From a gamma proteobacterium symbiont of Ctena orbiculata (GTDB taxonomy: Bacteria > Pseudomonadota > Gammaproteobacteria > Chromatiales > Chromatiaceae): a stretch of DNA of 64,000 nt. Below the pieces are notes generated by a model. The model worked only from the letters and a program-made list of their open reading frames with translations. It searched no databases and was not told where the DNA came from. This document shows, piece after piece, positions 36,472-45,904 of the stretch (position 1 is its first letter; each line of letters begins with the position of its first letter). The position numbers were made by a program, and so were the translations under genes. The stretch spans positions 1 through 64,000 of the forward strand of contig NATV01000118.1 in assembly GCA_003094535.1 (NCBI GenBank), written 5' to 3'.

Positions 36472-38268
36472 ATGCCTGAGACGCCCAAAAACCCCTACCT
36501 GACGAGCATTGGAATCATCATCTTACTCATCCTTACGTTTTGGATAACGCACACGGTCAGTTGGAGAAACGGATTACAGCAGCTGAGCTTCAGCAACCGG
36601 CAGCAACTCGACCAGTTTATAGATCATCTCGATTCCCAGCTCTCCCGCTATAATTTCATTCCCCAGTTGGTGGCGAAGAACTCTCTCTTGGTTGAGTTGC
36701 TGAAGGATCCAAACAATGATTCCCTGGTCGATGTGGTTAACCTGTTTCTACTCGAGATCAACGAAATCACCAGTGCCTCCGATACCTACCTGATGGACAA
36801 CACCGGCCTCACACTGGCCTCCAGCAACTGGCGTGGTGAAAACCCTTTTATCGGCCAAAATTTCAGTTTTCGCCCCTATTTCACCGAGGCCATGGAGGGA
36901 AAAGTCGGCCGCTACTATGCGCTAGGGACAACTTCGAAAAAACGCGGCTACTACTTTTCCTATCCTGTCATATACAACGCAGAGAAAAGAGGCGTCATCG
37001 CTGTCAAGATGGACCTTTCGAAGATAGAAAGATATTGGTCGGAGAGGCAATCCCAATTCATTGTCAGCGATCCGGACGGAATCATTTTCATCAGCACCAA
37101 CCCGGACTGGTTGTACCAAAGCATCGTTCCCCTGTCTGCCGAATCCCTGGCGCGCATAAAGACAAGCCGTCGTTATGCTGAGACGAACATCCAGGCGTTG
37201 GAACTGACGAGCAAGGTAGCGGTCACTGACAGCAGCCTTATTCTTAAGATCGCCGCCGACAACTCATCCAACGAGTATCTTTCAAACGATCATGACATGC
37301 AGGTGGCGGGCTGGTCGGTGCGCATCCTTACTCCCCTGGAAGATCTGCGGCAGAAAAGCTTGATCAGTGCCTTTACCATGCTGCTGCTGGCGCTCTCCAC
37401 GCTGCTGGTTGGCCTGCTCGCCTGGCAGCGACACAAACGCCGCCGGGAGCAGGAGCGCTTTAATCATGAAGCGCAGAAGCAGCTTGAAAAGGAGGTCTCC
37501 CTGAGAACCGCCGATCTGCAGAACGAAATCGAAGGACACAAACAGACGGAAAAAACCCTGCGCGACACCCAGGGAGAATTGATCCAGACGGCAAAGCTTG
37601 CGGTTCTCGGTCAGATGTCCGCGAGCATCAGCCATGAGCTTAACAATCCCTTGGCGGCAATCCGCAGCTATGCCGATAATGCGCGCAAATTCCTCTCCAT
37701 CGATAAAGATGAGAAGGCCGACGACAACCTGCAGCGGATTGCCGAACTGACTGATCGCATGTCCAGAATCAGCTCCCAGCTTAAGTTCTTCTCTCGCAGG
37801 TCGAGCGGTCAGCTCGAAGCGGCAAATATCGCACCCATCATTCAAACCGCGATCGAGATCTCCCGGCCACAATTCAAACAGCTGGCAATCAGCATCAAAA
37901 CAGACAGGGTAGACGACAGCATCACCGCACTTGTCGATATTATCCAGCTGGAACAAGTGTTGATCAATCTCATCAACAATGCCATTCAGGCAATCGGTGA
38001 TCAGACACCAGGCACAATCAGGATCACAACGGAGAAGGAGAATAAAGAGATAAGGGTTCATGTCGACGATAGCGGACCAGGCATCGATGAACAGAAACTC
38101 GACCTGATCTTCGAACCCTTTTTCACCACCCGAAAATCGGGACTTGGGCTTGGACTGTCGATATCAGCCAGAATCATCGATAGCATGAATGGCAAATTAT
38201 CCGCGGAAAATCTAAACTCGGGCGGTGCGCGCTTGACCATAACCCTGCCTGAGCCGGAACTGCAATAA
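36472..38268 (+). CDS. DctB-type membrane sensor histidine kinase
   Basis: 598 residues. Membrane helices at about 11-30 and 303-322 enclose a periplasmic double-PAS (dCache-like) sensor with the DctB-type segments SSNWRGENPFIGQNFSFRPYF and YALGTTSKKRGYYFS. A coiled coil follows, then the kinase: His388 in SHELNNPLAAI, N box near INNAIQAIG, G1 DSGPGI and G2 GLGLGLS. DctB proteins sense C4-dicarboxylates; the ligand here should match the TAXI receptor encoded downstream. The stop overlaps the regulator start (TAATG), so the pair is coupled. Confidence 0.9.
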   Translation: MPETPKNPYLTSIGIIILLILTFWITHTVSWRNGLQQLSFSNRQQLDQFIDHLDSQLSRYNFIPQLVAKNSLLVELLKDPNNDSLVDVVNLFLLEINEITSASDTYLMDNTGLTLASSNWRGENPFIGQNFSFRPYFTEAMEGKVGRYYALGTTSKKRGYYFSYPVIYNAEKRGVIAVKMDLSKIERYWSERQSQFIVSDPDGIIFISTNPDWLYQSIVPLSAESLARIKTSRRYAETNIQALELTSKVAVTDSSLILKIAADNSSNEYLSNDHDMQVAGWSVRILTPLEDLRQKSLISAFTMLLLALSTLLVGLLAWQRHKRRREQERFNHEAQKQLEKEVSLRTADLQNEIEGHKQTEKTLRDTQGELIQTAKLAVLGQMSASISHELNNPLAAIRSYADNARKFLSIDKDEKADDNLQRIAELTDRMSRISSQLKFFSRRSSGQLEAANIAPIIQTAIEISRPQFKQLAISIKTDRVDDSITALVDIIQLEQVLINLINNAIQAIGDQTPGTIRITTEKENKEIRVHVDDSGPGIDEQKLDLIFEPFFTTRKSGLGLGLSISARIIDSMNGKLSAENLNSGGARLTITLPEPELQ

Positions 38269-39620
38269 TGAATACCAATCCCGACGTCTATTTTATCGAT
38301 GATGAAATCGACCTTCGCATAGCCAACGAGCAGACCCTGGAGCTGGCCGGATTCCAAGTCAAAGTATTTGAAAAAGCCGAAGAGGTCCTGAAACTGGTGA
38401 ATGACCAGACAAGCGGCATCGTTGTCAGCGATATACGCCTGCCCGGTATCGACGGACTCGCGCTTTTGCAGCGCTTGCAACAGATGGACGCCACGCTGCC
38501 GATTATCCTGATCACCGGTCATGGTGATATATCCATGGCGGTGGATGCCATGCAGAAAGGCGCCTATGACTTTATCGAAAAGCCTTTCTCCGCCGAACGA
38601 CTGGTGGATACGGTGCGCAGGGCCCTGGAAAAGCGCAGGCTTATTCTCGAGAACCGGACATTGAAAAGTGAACTCGACGCGGAAAATACCCTGGGCCCCA
38701 GGATCATCGGTAAAACACCGGCCATCAAGACCCTGAAAAAAACCATCAATCAACTTGCGGATACCGCTGCTGACATCTTGCTGTTGGGTGAAACCGGCAC
38801 CGGGAAGGAACTGATGGCGCGTTCGCTCCATGAGCACAGTCAACGGAGGGATAAGAATTTTGTCGCCGTAAACTGCGGCGCCATCCCGGAAAATCTGATT
38901 GAAAGCGAACTTTTTGGGCATGAAAAGGGAGCCTTCACCGGAGCCCAGGCTTTGCGTATCGGCAAGTTCGAATATGCCAATCACGGAACGGTATTTCTGG
39001 ATGAAGTGGAATCCATGCCCCTGCCCGCCCAGGTCCGGCTCCTGCGGGTCTTGCAGGAGCGCTCTCTCGAGCGCATCGGATCCAACGAGAGCATCGAATT
39101 GGATATCCGTATCATCGCCGCCACCAAGGTCGACCTCAAGACGGCCGCGGAACGCGGAGAGTTCAGGGAGGACCTCTACTATCGGTTAAATGTCGTAACC
39201 CTGGATCTTCCGCCCCTGCGTGAACGACGTGAAGATATTCCTCTGTTGTTCCAACATTTTCTTCTGGTTGCGGCCGCTCGTTACGGCAAGGTTGCTCCGG
39301 CGATGCCCGACAACATCAACCAGAAGCTGATGGCCTTCAACTGGCCGGGCAATGTGAGGGAACTGCGCAATGTCGCAGAGCGTTTCGTACTGCTTGGCGA
39401 TGAGTGCGGTCTGCAACTGGATGAGAACTCCACTATCTCACCCTGTATCCCAATGACCCTGCCTGAGCATGTCGAAGCCTTTGAACGGGCAATGATCGAA
39501 CAGGCCCTTTCCGAATCCGGCGGGGTGATCAAGAAGACCATGGATCTGCTCGGCTTACCGAGAAAAACCCTCTATGACAAGATGCAGAAATATGGTCTGG
39601 ACAAACGCCTCTACAAATAG
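38268..39620 (+). CDS. DctD-type sigma54-dependent response regulator
   Basis: 450 residues: receiver domain with Asp55 (VVSDIRLPG), sigma54-interacting AAA+ domain with Walker A GETGTGKE (about 174-181), GAFTGA loop at about 221 that contacts sigma54, and a Fis-type helix-turn-helix at the end (MDLLGLPRKTLYDKMQKYGL). Activated by the upstream kinase, it should drive the sigma54 promoter at 39779-39794 from the palindrome at 39668-39693. Confidence 0.93.
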   Translation: MNTNPDVYFIDDEIDLRIANEQTLELAGFQVKVFEKAEEVLKLVNDQTSGIVVSDIRLPGIDGLALLQRLQQMDATLPIILITGHGDISMAVDAMQKGAYDFIEKPFSAERLVDTVRRALEKRRLILENRTLKSELDAENTLGPRIIGKTPAIKTLKKTINQLADTAADILLLGETGTGKELMARSLHEHSQRRDKNFVAVNCGAIPENLIESELFGHEKGAFTGAQALRIGKFEYANHGTVFLDEVESMPLPAQVRLLRVLQERSLERIGSNESIELDIRIIAATKVDLKTAAERGEFREDLYYRLNVVTLDLPPLRERREDIPLLFQHFLLVAAARYGKVAPAMPDNINQKLMAFNWPGNVRELRNVAERFVLLGDECGLQLDENSTISPCIPMTLPEHVEAFERAMIEQALSESGGVIKKTMDLLGLPRKTLYDKMQKYGLDKRLYK

Positions 39621-39667
39621 CGGGAGATAGGGCGAATCTCGGCAGATTGCCACACTCGATCGCATCG

Positions 39668-39693
39668 CAAATGGGTGGACCTCCACCCATTTG
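39668..39693. promoter_or_regulatory. putative upstream activator site (26-bp palindrome)
   Basis: CAAATGGGTGGA (39668-39679) and TCCACCCATTTG (39682-39693) form a perfect 12-bp dyad with a CC spacer, about 85 bases upstream of the sigma54 promoter. No T run follows it, so I read it as a DctD-type binding site and not a terminator. Confidence 0.6.
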
Positions 39694-39778
39694 GAAGCAA
39701 TGCCCCCAGCCATGCATTGTTGGATTTTTGTTCATCCAATCATTATCTTAGCTTGATTGAGTTCGGCAGAATTCTCGT

Positions 39779-39794
39779 TGGCCTGAGATTTGCT
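39779..39794 (+). promoter_or_regulatory. sigma54 (-24/-12) promoter of the TAXI receptor gene
   Basis: TGGCCT-GAGAT-TTGCT, with GG and GC exactly 10 bases apart, matches the sigma54 consensus TGGCAC-N5-TTGC. Transcription would start near 39805, about 50 bases before the TAXI start codon. Confidence 0.7.
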
Positions 39795-39855
39795 GCCATC
39801 AGAAAGTCTCTTTGATAGAACATTTTTTCACTCAATAAAAAACGGAGGATACCGA

Positions 39856-40827
39856 ATGAATATCACACGCAGATCTGTTCTCGCCGCCGCAACGGCCATG
39901 TTGACAGCCAGCCTGATGATACCCGTAACCGCGTCAGCCAAGGAGAGAGTGGTCTTTAGCGGTGGCCCAGCTGGCGGCACATTCCAGGTTGTCGCCAACG
40001 CAGTCCAGGTTTACAAACCCATCAAGAGCGCCAAGGACTTTCGTGTTAAGGCGCAATCCTCGGCGGGTTCTGTCGAGAACCTGCGCAAGGTGAACTCGGG
40101 CAAGGCGCAGATGGGCGTAGTCTATTCCGGCCACGTCTACCTCGGCCGCAATGGCCAGATGAAGAACGACACCAAAAAGTATGAGGATGTAATGGCCGTC
40201 GCCTGGCTCTACGGCGCACCCGCGCAGCTGGTGACACGCAAGGGTTCGGGAATCAAGAGTACCAAGGATCTGGTCGGTAAAAAGGTCGGTGTCGGCAATG
40301 CCGGTTCCGGTGCCTTCGCCAACTGTGAACTCTTTTTCACCCACATGGGCGTCTGGGACAAGATCGAACGCAATGCCATGGGTTACAACGACGCTGCCCA
40401 GGCCTTCGGCAACAACCAATTGGATGCCTTCTGGCTGTTTACCGCCTTCCCCAGCGGCGCTGTAATCATGGCCGCGCAAACCAATGACATAGAATTAGTC
40501 AACGTGGGTAAGGACGCGAAGGATAGCGGTTTTTTTGACAAATACCCCTATTTCTCCCAGTTGGCCGTACCGGCCGGCACCTATCGCGGCGTGGAAAGCG
40601 ACAGCCCGTCTTTCCAGGACTCAGCTTTGTGGGTCGCCAACTCCAAGGTCTCTGACGACACTGTCTACAAGATGCTTTCGATAATCTACACCGATGAAGG
40701 CCTGGCCCATATGAAGACGCAGAAAAAGACCTTCAAGAACATGAGCCTCGACACAGGAACCCAGGGTGTTGTAACCCCCTGGCACCCGGGCGCCATCAAG
40801 TTCTGGAAAGAGAAAGGCATGATGTAA
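39856..40827 (+). CDS. TAXI-family TRAP transporter solute receptor
   Basis: About 323 residues from ATG 39856, which has GGAGG at the right distance; the longer frame overlaps the promoter. Signal peptide (1-28), then the TAXI receptor domain: VFSGGPAGGTFQVVANAVQ (about 33-51), AGSVENLRKVNSGKAQMGVV, KVGVGNAGSGAFANCE, and GVVTPWHPGAIKFWKEKG at the end. It is a periplasmic solute-binding protein. No TRAP membrane subunit is encoded in the window, so it is an orphan receptor that must work with a permease elsewhere or signal to the DctB-like kinase. Confidence 0.92.
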   Translation: MNITRRSVLAAATAMLTASLMIPVTASAKERVVFSGGPAGGTFQVVANAVQVYKPIKSAKDFRVKAQSSAGSVENLRKVNSGKAQMGVVYSGHVYLGRNGQMKNDTKKYEDVMAVAWLYGAPAQLVTRKGSGIKSTKDLVGKKVGVGNAGSGAFANCELFFTHMGVWDKIERNAMGYNDAAQAFGNNQLDAFWLFTAFPSGAVIMAAQTNDIELVNVGKDAKDSGFFDKYPYFSQLAVPAGTYRGVESDSPSFQDSALWVANSKVSDDTVYKMLSIIYTDEGLAHMKTQKKTFKNMSLDTGTQGVVTPWHPGAIKFWKEKGMM

Positions 40828-40864
40828 ACAGCCCTTCCTGAGCCCAACGGCTCATTGATGCGAC

Positions 40865-40898
40865 AACAGGCCAACCAGCCCATGGAGGTTGGCCTGTT
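40865..40898 (+). terminator. hairpin downstream of the TAXI gene
   Basis: AACAGGCCAACC (40865-40876) and GGTTGGCCTGTT (40887-40898) form a perfect 12-bp stem with a 10-base loop, 37 bases after the stop. Only a short T stretch follows. Confidence 0.65.
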
Positions 40899-41103
40899 CG
40901 TTGCAGATCCCGCTTAGCTTCACAGCTGCTGAAGCAGCAATCATTGAAGTGGAATCCCTGCTTGGATTTCCCGGTTATTCGTACTCAGCCGCCCCTTGCG
41001 ATCCATGTGCAATCCGCAAAAACCCCGGTGTTTTATGTGACACGTCATCATCTACAGTCTCAATAACAGAGCCATTCTGGCCACAAACGGCAGGAGGTGG
41101 ACA

Positions 41104-41487
41104 ATGGAATTGAAACAACGCAAAGATGATGAGACCTATAGCGACCAGGAGGTTGAGGCGCGACTGAAGGATGAACTGCCCCACTGGTGTCTGGAAAAGG
41201 GCTGGATCAGGCGAAAGTACAAAACCAGTGGCTGGAAAAGCACCTTGATGGTGGTGAATACGGTTGGCCACCTGGCGGAAGCGGCATTCCACCATCCGGA
41301 TCTGACTGTTTCGTACGCCTTTGTCATCGTCAAGCTGGTGACCCACTCCGCCAAAGGCATCACCAACAAGGATTTTGAGCTGGCACGCAAGATCGAGGCG
41401 GTGGTCGGCTGGCAGCCCGGACTTGAAGCGGGCGCCCTCGAGGGCACCCCCGATGATCCACGATTCAAATACATCAAATACGATTAA
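41104..41487 (+). CDS. pterin-4a-carbinolamine dehydratase-like protein
   Basis: 127 residues. The central HHPDLTVSYAFVIVKLVTH with His63, His64 and His81 and the following KGITNKDFELARKIE are the dehydratase (DCoH/PhhB) motif, with the three catalytic His present. The N-terminus is longer than in PhhB. In bacteria without phenylalanine hydroxylase nearby, such proteins may have other roles, including in autotrophic gene sets. AGGAGGTGGACA precedes the ATG. Confidence 0.82.
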   Translation: MELKQRKDDETYSDQEVEARLKDELPHWCLEKGWIRRKYKTSGWKSTLMVVNTVGHLAEAAFHHPDLTVSYAFVIVKLVTHSAKGITNKDFELARKIEAVVGWQPGLEAGALEGTPDDPRFKYIKYD

Positions 41488-41706
41488 TTAGGGTTATATT
41501 TTTCTTAATTTCAATAATATAGATCTTGACGACCAACTCGCTTCAGAGCAGATGCGTGGATCTGCTCGAATGCCTGTTTAGCCAGCCACATCGCCCAATG
41601 AGACCTATTGCCCTTTTCTATATTTCCAGCTGAGGTAGTCTTTCAGATACACCCTGTGCCACAAGCACGAAATCCATGCTCAGATAACACTATAAGGAAC
41701 TCGGAT

Positions 41707-42285
41707 ATGTTTGACAGAAACAAACGCGAGACCCAGGACGACAGCGGCGACCTGACACCCAGCGAAACGAGGAGATCCCCGGAGAGCTTCGAATCCAAGA
41801 CCCGAGTTCGTGAGGCGGCGGTCATCGGCCCATCGATCCAGATCAATGGCGACCTCAGCGGCGAGGAGGACCTGATCATTCAGGGTAAGGTCTCCGGCAC
41901 CATACAGCTGAGGGAGAAAAGCCTCACCGTGGGCAAACAGGGTCAGGTTGACGCCAACGTACTCGCCCACAGCATCATCATTGAAGGTAAGGTGAATGGT
42001 GATCTCTACGGCTCTGAACGTGTCTCGATCCGCAATACCGGCAATGTCAACGGTAACATCGTTTCCCCCAAGGTGAGCCTTGACGAGGGGTGCCGCTTCA
42101 AGGGCAGCATCGATATGGATCAGGAAATGGTCAACAAGGCCTTCGGCAAATCGGGCGCACCCTCAGCTATCCCCAAGCCGGACGCCACGGCATCCAAGCC
42201 GAAGAAAGATGAGATCGGCAAGCCGGGAAAAACCGAAAAATCGACGCCGACCGACAAAGAGATAAACAGTGGCTCCATGGGTTGA
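41707..42285 (+). CDS. bactofilin
   Basis: About 192 residues from ATG 41707 (AAGGAACTCGG upstream). The bactofilin core (about 42-140) is a right-handed beta-helix with the regular repeats IQINGDLSGEEDLIIQGKVSG, HSIIIEGKVNGDLYGSERV and GNVNGNIVSPKVSLDEGC. Disordered termini rich in Lys and Pro flank it. Bactofilins polymerise at the membrane and organise cell-wall enzymes or polar structures. The next gene may be functionally linked. Confidence 0.92.
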   Translation: MFDRNKRETQDDSGDLTPSETRRSPESFESKTRVREAAVIGPSIQINGDLSGEEDLIIQGKVSGTIQLREKSLTVGKQGQVDANVLAHSIIIEGKVNGDLYGSERVSIRNTGNVNGNIVSPKVSLDEGCRFKGSIDMDQEMVNKAFGKSGAPSAIPKPDATASKPKKDEIGKPGKTEKSTPTDKEINSGSMG

Positions 42286-42401
42286 GTCAATCGGTTCCCA
42301 TGGAAGTATGAATCCAGGAAAAGCCTGCTCTGTGCGACAGGGCCGCGCTGAAGACTAATGAAGCATAATCGTTGATCGCTTTGGCTTCACCCGACCATTC
42401 A

Positions 42402-43019
42402 ATGCCACGTGGCGACGACGAACCATTCACTTCTCCGCTGTTTCGTGAAGCGATGGCACGGTTCGACCACACCAGACGTCATGTGATTCTTGAACCAGGT
42501 CCCATCAGCCCTGGTATCTTGACGCTGCTGCAGGGAAAACGCTGCCGCCTTGTGGTCGCCGATGCGGCGGCGGCACTGAGTGAGCTCAGCGGGAAATCAT
42601 CCGAGAGGGAAACGCTGCTTCACCAGATGGGACCGCTTATCAACGATAACGATAACGAAAAGATTGATACCGTACTCTGCTGGGACCTGCTCAACTATCT
42701 TAGCCTGCCTCTGATTGAAGTCTTCACTGCGCGCCTGGCTGCCCTCATGTCGCCTGCAGGCATGGTACATACCTATATCCATTCAGCGCACTCCTCCATG
42801 CCTCACTACCCTCAGCGCTATGCCGTGTTGGGTGAAGATCGGGTGGCGTGCATGAATCAGGATCCGGCCGGGCGTAAAACACCGCGTTACAGCTATGGCG
42901 ACCTGGATAAACATGCAACGGGTTTGCAAGTCGCACGTTCGATGTTGCTGCGCAATGGTATTCAGGAGTATCTACTCCGCGTGCATCGGGCCAAGACAGC
43001 GCAAGGGAGCCGTCGCTAA
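42402..43019 (+). CDS. class I methyltransferase-like protein next to bactofilin
   Basis: About 205 residues from ATG 42402; TTG 42372 is an alternative. The strand order HVILEPGPISPGIL, RLVVADAA, DTVLCWDLLNYLSLP (in the position of motif IV) and a later GMVHTYIH resemble a SAM-dependent methyltransferase fold, but the glycine-rich SAM loop is degenerate (LEPGPISPG), so binding is uncertain. It follows bactofilin on the same strand, 116 bases away. Confidence 0.6.
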   Translation: MPRGDDEPFTSPLFREAMARFDHTRRHVILEPGPISPGILTLLQGKRCRLVVADAAAALSELSGKSSERETLLHQMGPLINDNDNEKIDTVLCWDLLNYLSLPLIEVFTARLAALMSPAGMVHTYIHSAHSSMPHYPQRYAVLGEDRVACMNQDPAGRKTPRYSYGDLDKHATGLQVARSMLLRNGIQEYLLRVHRAKTAQGSRR

Positions 43020-43329
43020 TCGGTCAGAAATCCAACCTCCGGCTCCAGTCTCACATGGGATAAGCCATTTGATATCAATAAGATAAGTTTCTTGTTCTTA
43101 ATCGCTCTGATTCTGATCGGTTGGGCTGTGTCAAACGCCGACTGATTTAGCCTCGAAGCAGTTTAAAAAACCTTAAGACATCTATGTATTTGCCGTTATC
43201 CTATTTCATTAACGGGTGATATGCCGTGCAACAGGCACTGACGAGATATGGGGTGGTGTTGGACCAAGGGCGTCACCTGGGATCTCATCTGCAGTGATCA
43301 ATGGCTAGCCACAATCAGACGGACGATTT

Positions 43330-45405
43330 ATGAAACGGAGATTTAAGTTCAATAACAAAAACTTAAGTCTTTGGGCTTTGCTCGCTGCTCTGCTCTGGAG
43401 CGCGGTATTCATCTTTTCGCTGGAGTGGAACCTGCGACAAAACCAGCGCATGGTACCCGAACAGGCCACCGCCCAAGCCCGCGCCGCCATCGAGAAGGAC
43501 ATGATCTACCGCAGCGTCGTCTCCCGCGTCGGTGGCATCTATATGCCCATAGATCAGGGCATCGCACCCAATCCCTACCTTGCCCACCTGCCCAACAGGG
43601 ATGTCACCACCACCGATGGCCGTAAACTGACACTGGTGAACTCCTCCTATTTCACCCGCCTGGTTCACGACCAGGAGGCGAAGCTGTCGCCGCATGGGAT
43701 TCGCGGACACACCACCAAGGAGCACCCGCTGAGACCACTCAATGTACCGGACCACTGGGAACTGAAGGGCTTGAAAAAGTTACGCAGCGGCGAACCGGAG
43801 TGGAGCGAGGAGACCTTGATCGGCGGTAAACCCTACCTGCGCATGATAAAACCCAGACTGGCAAGGGCCTCGTGCATGGCGTGTCACCCGGAGGAGAGTG
43901 CCGAGCCCGGTGAGATCATGGGCGGAATCAGCGTACGGATACCGCTGGATGAACTGCAGGCCGACGCCGATGCCCGCGTCCTCAGTATTGTCGGTTGGCA
44001 TGGTGGTTTGTGGGTGCTCGGCATGATAGGTCTATTCCTGGGGAATCGACTGCTGCGCATTCAGTCCGATGAAATGCACTATTCCGCATTGCATGACGTT
44101 CTTACAGATCTGCCAAACCGGGCACTCTTCATGGACCGCCTTGAGCAGCGCCTGGAGAGTGCCAAACGACACGACAAAACCGGCGCCATACTCTTTCTCG
44201 ATCTGGACCGCTTTAAAAACATCAACGACTCCCTGGGCCACAGCATCGGCGACGAACTGCTGAAACGGGTTGCGGAGCGTCAGCGCTTCCTGCTACGCGC
44301 CGAAGATACGGTCGCCCGCCTTGGCGGGGACGAGTTTGTCATCCTCCTGGCCGACCTGCACGACGATCCGGAGGTGGCGGCCATCGAGGCGCGGAACGTG
44401 GCGGAGAAGGTATTGGAGGCCCTCTCCCAGCCCTACCACATCGACAACCACACCCTACACTCAACGCCCAGTATCGGTATAGCCCTTATCTCACCGGAAT
44501 CGGGTGATAGCAGCGAGATCCTGAGACAGGCCGATGCGGCCATGTACCAGGCCAAGGAGTATGGCCGCAACAATTTCCGTTTCTTTCTGCCCAGCATGCA
44601 GATGCTTGCCGCGGAAAGACTTGAGCTGGAAAACGCCCTTCACAGCGCCATCACGCAGAACCAGCTGGTGCTCCACTATCAACCCAAGGTGACCATTGCA
44701 AGGAGAGCGGAGATCCTGGGGGCCGAGGCCCTGATCCGTTGGCAGCACCCAACTCAGGGGCTTTTGCTGCCGGGCGAGTTCATCGCCATCGCGGAAGAGA
44801 GCGGATTGATTCTACAGCTGGGTGAATGGGTGCTGCGGGAGGCCTGCTTGCAGATCAAGGCCTGGGAGCGGCTTTTCAAGGGAGAATCCTTCGGCAGGAT
44901 CTCGGTAAACATCAGTCCAAAACAGTTTCAACAGAAGGATTTCGTTCAACGGGTCGTTTCAACGATAACCGATACTGAGGTGGATCCAACGAGACTGGAA
45001 CTGGAGTTGACCGAGAGTTCGTTGGTAGAGGACATCCATGATGTCAGGTACAAAATGGAGGAGTTGAAAAAACTCGGCATTCAACTCTCCATCGACGATT
45101 TCGGTACCGGTTACTCCTCACTCGCCTACCTGAAGATGTTGCCCGTGGATGTACTGAAGATTGATCGATCCTTCATAAGAGACATCGGCATAGATCCGAA
45201 TGACGATGCAATCGTCGAAACCATTCTCGCCATGTCATGGCGTCTCGGTTTCAGTGCCATCGCCGAAGGTGTCGAGACGGATGAGCAGCTGAAATTCCTC
45301 AAGGCAAGACAATGCGATGGTTATCAAGGTTATCTCTTCAGCCTGCCGCTGGTTGCCGACGAGTTCGAGGCCATCCTATTCGAATCAGCGGATACTAGGG
45401 CATAG
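43330..45405 (+). CDS. heme-sensing (DUF3365) GGDEF-EAL protein
   Basis: 691 residues. Membrane helices at about 12-31 and 222-240 enclose a periplasmic Tll0287-like (DUF3365) domain with a CMACH heme c motif (Cys182, Cys185, His186). Cytoplasmic GGDEF follows with the active LGGDEF (about 330) and then an EAL domain with GAEALIRW (EAL at 466-468), DDFGTGYSSL and AEGVET, also complete. It can in principle make and degrade c-di-GMP, with redox or gas state of the heme as the input. Single gene. Confidence 0.9.
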   Translation: MKRRFKFNNKNLSLWALLAALLWSAVFIFSLEWNLRQNQRMVPEQATAQARAAIEKDMIYRSVVSRVGGIYMPIDQGIAPNPYLAHLPNRDVTTTDGRKLTLVNSSYFTRLVHDQEAKLSPHGIRGHTTKEHPLRPLNVPDHWELKGLKKLRSGEPEWSEETLIGGKPYLRMIKPRLARASCMACHPEESAEPGEIMGGISVRIPLDELQADADARVLSIVGWHGGLWVLGMIGLFLGNRLLRIQSDEMHYSALHDVLTDLPNRALFMDRLEQRLESAKRHDKTGAILFLDLDRFKNINDSLGHSIGDELLKRVAERQRFLLRAEDTVARLGGDEFVILLADLHDDPEVAAIEARNVAEKVLEALSQPYHIDNHTLHSTPSIGIALISPESGDSSEILRQADAAMYQAKEYGRNNFRFFLPSMQMLAAERLELENALHSAITQNQLVLHYQPKVTIARRAEILGAEALIRWQHPTQGLLLPGEFIAIAEESGLILQLGEWVLREACLQIKAWERLFKGESFGRISVNISPKQFQQKDFVQRVVSTITDTEVDPTRLELELTESSLVEDIHDVRYKMEELKKLGIQLSIDDFGTGYSSLAYLKMLPVDVLKIDRSFIRDIGIDPNDDAIVETILAMSWRLGFSAIAEGVETDEQLKFLKARQCDGYQGYLFSLPLVADEFEAILFESADTRA

Positions 45406-45904
45406 TGCGCATATTCTGTATACCGCAGATCGCGGAATTCGTTTTAGGATCATAACCCCCGCCGCTGCCATGGAGAGAAGATAACTGCACTAGCAGATCC
45501 GGATCGATCTTTGGTTGCAGACTATTTTTCCAGTTAAAAAAGGAAATTTAAACTATTGAAATATTAGTTTTATACCTTAACCATGTCGAATTGGACAAAA
45601 ATACCTTTGCTATTTTTTGGCTTGTCATCCACATGTAACGAACCCGCATACAAGAGACTGGGGGAAAACCCTACTTTTCCCTCTGCTGTATTGACGCAAA
45701 TTGGAATCATCAGTATTTTTTAACCTGAATCTTATAAGCTGTGTAGGAATTTTAATCTAATCATACAGTTATAAGAAAAATACTGTTTGAATTTAGTTAG
45801 TTGTATTTCATTCTACTGGTTGTTTCAAATCGACTGGCTTTGTCATGAACTTGGACTAAGAGGCATGTATTTATAAAACCGCATCCGGTTTTATGGAGAA
45901 ACTT
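45406..45904. other. AT-rich leader with hairpin before the orphan regulator
   Basis: 499 bases, strongly AT-rich, no gene. At its end a perfect 9-bp hairpin, ATAAAACCG (45873-45881) with CGGTTTTAT (45886-45894) and a 4-base loop, ends directly before the GGAGAAACTT ribosome-binding site of the regulator at 45905. It could act as a translational or transcriptional switch. Confidence 0.55.

Noticed and set aside
39668-39693. Terminator of the DctD-type gene
   Set aside because: The palindrome has almost no loop (two bases) and no T run, and its position relative to the sigma54 promoter suits an activator site.
40889-41113. 74-codon plus-strand frame between TAXI and pterin dehydratase genes
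   Set aside because: No ribosome-binding site and overlaps the well-supported start of the next gene.
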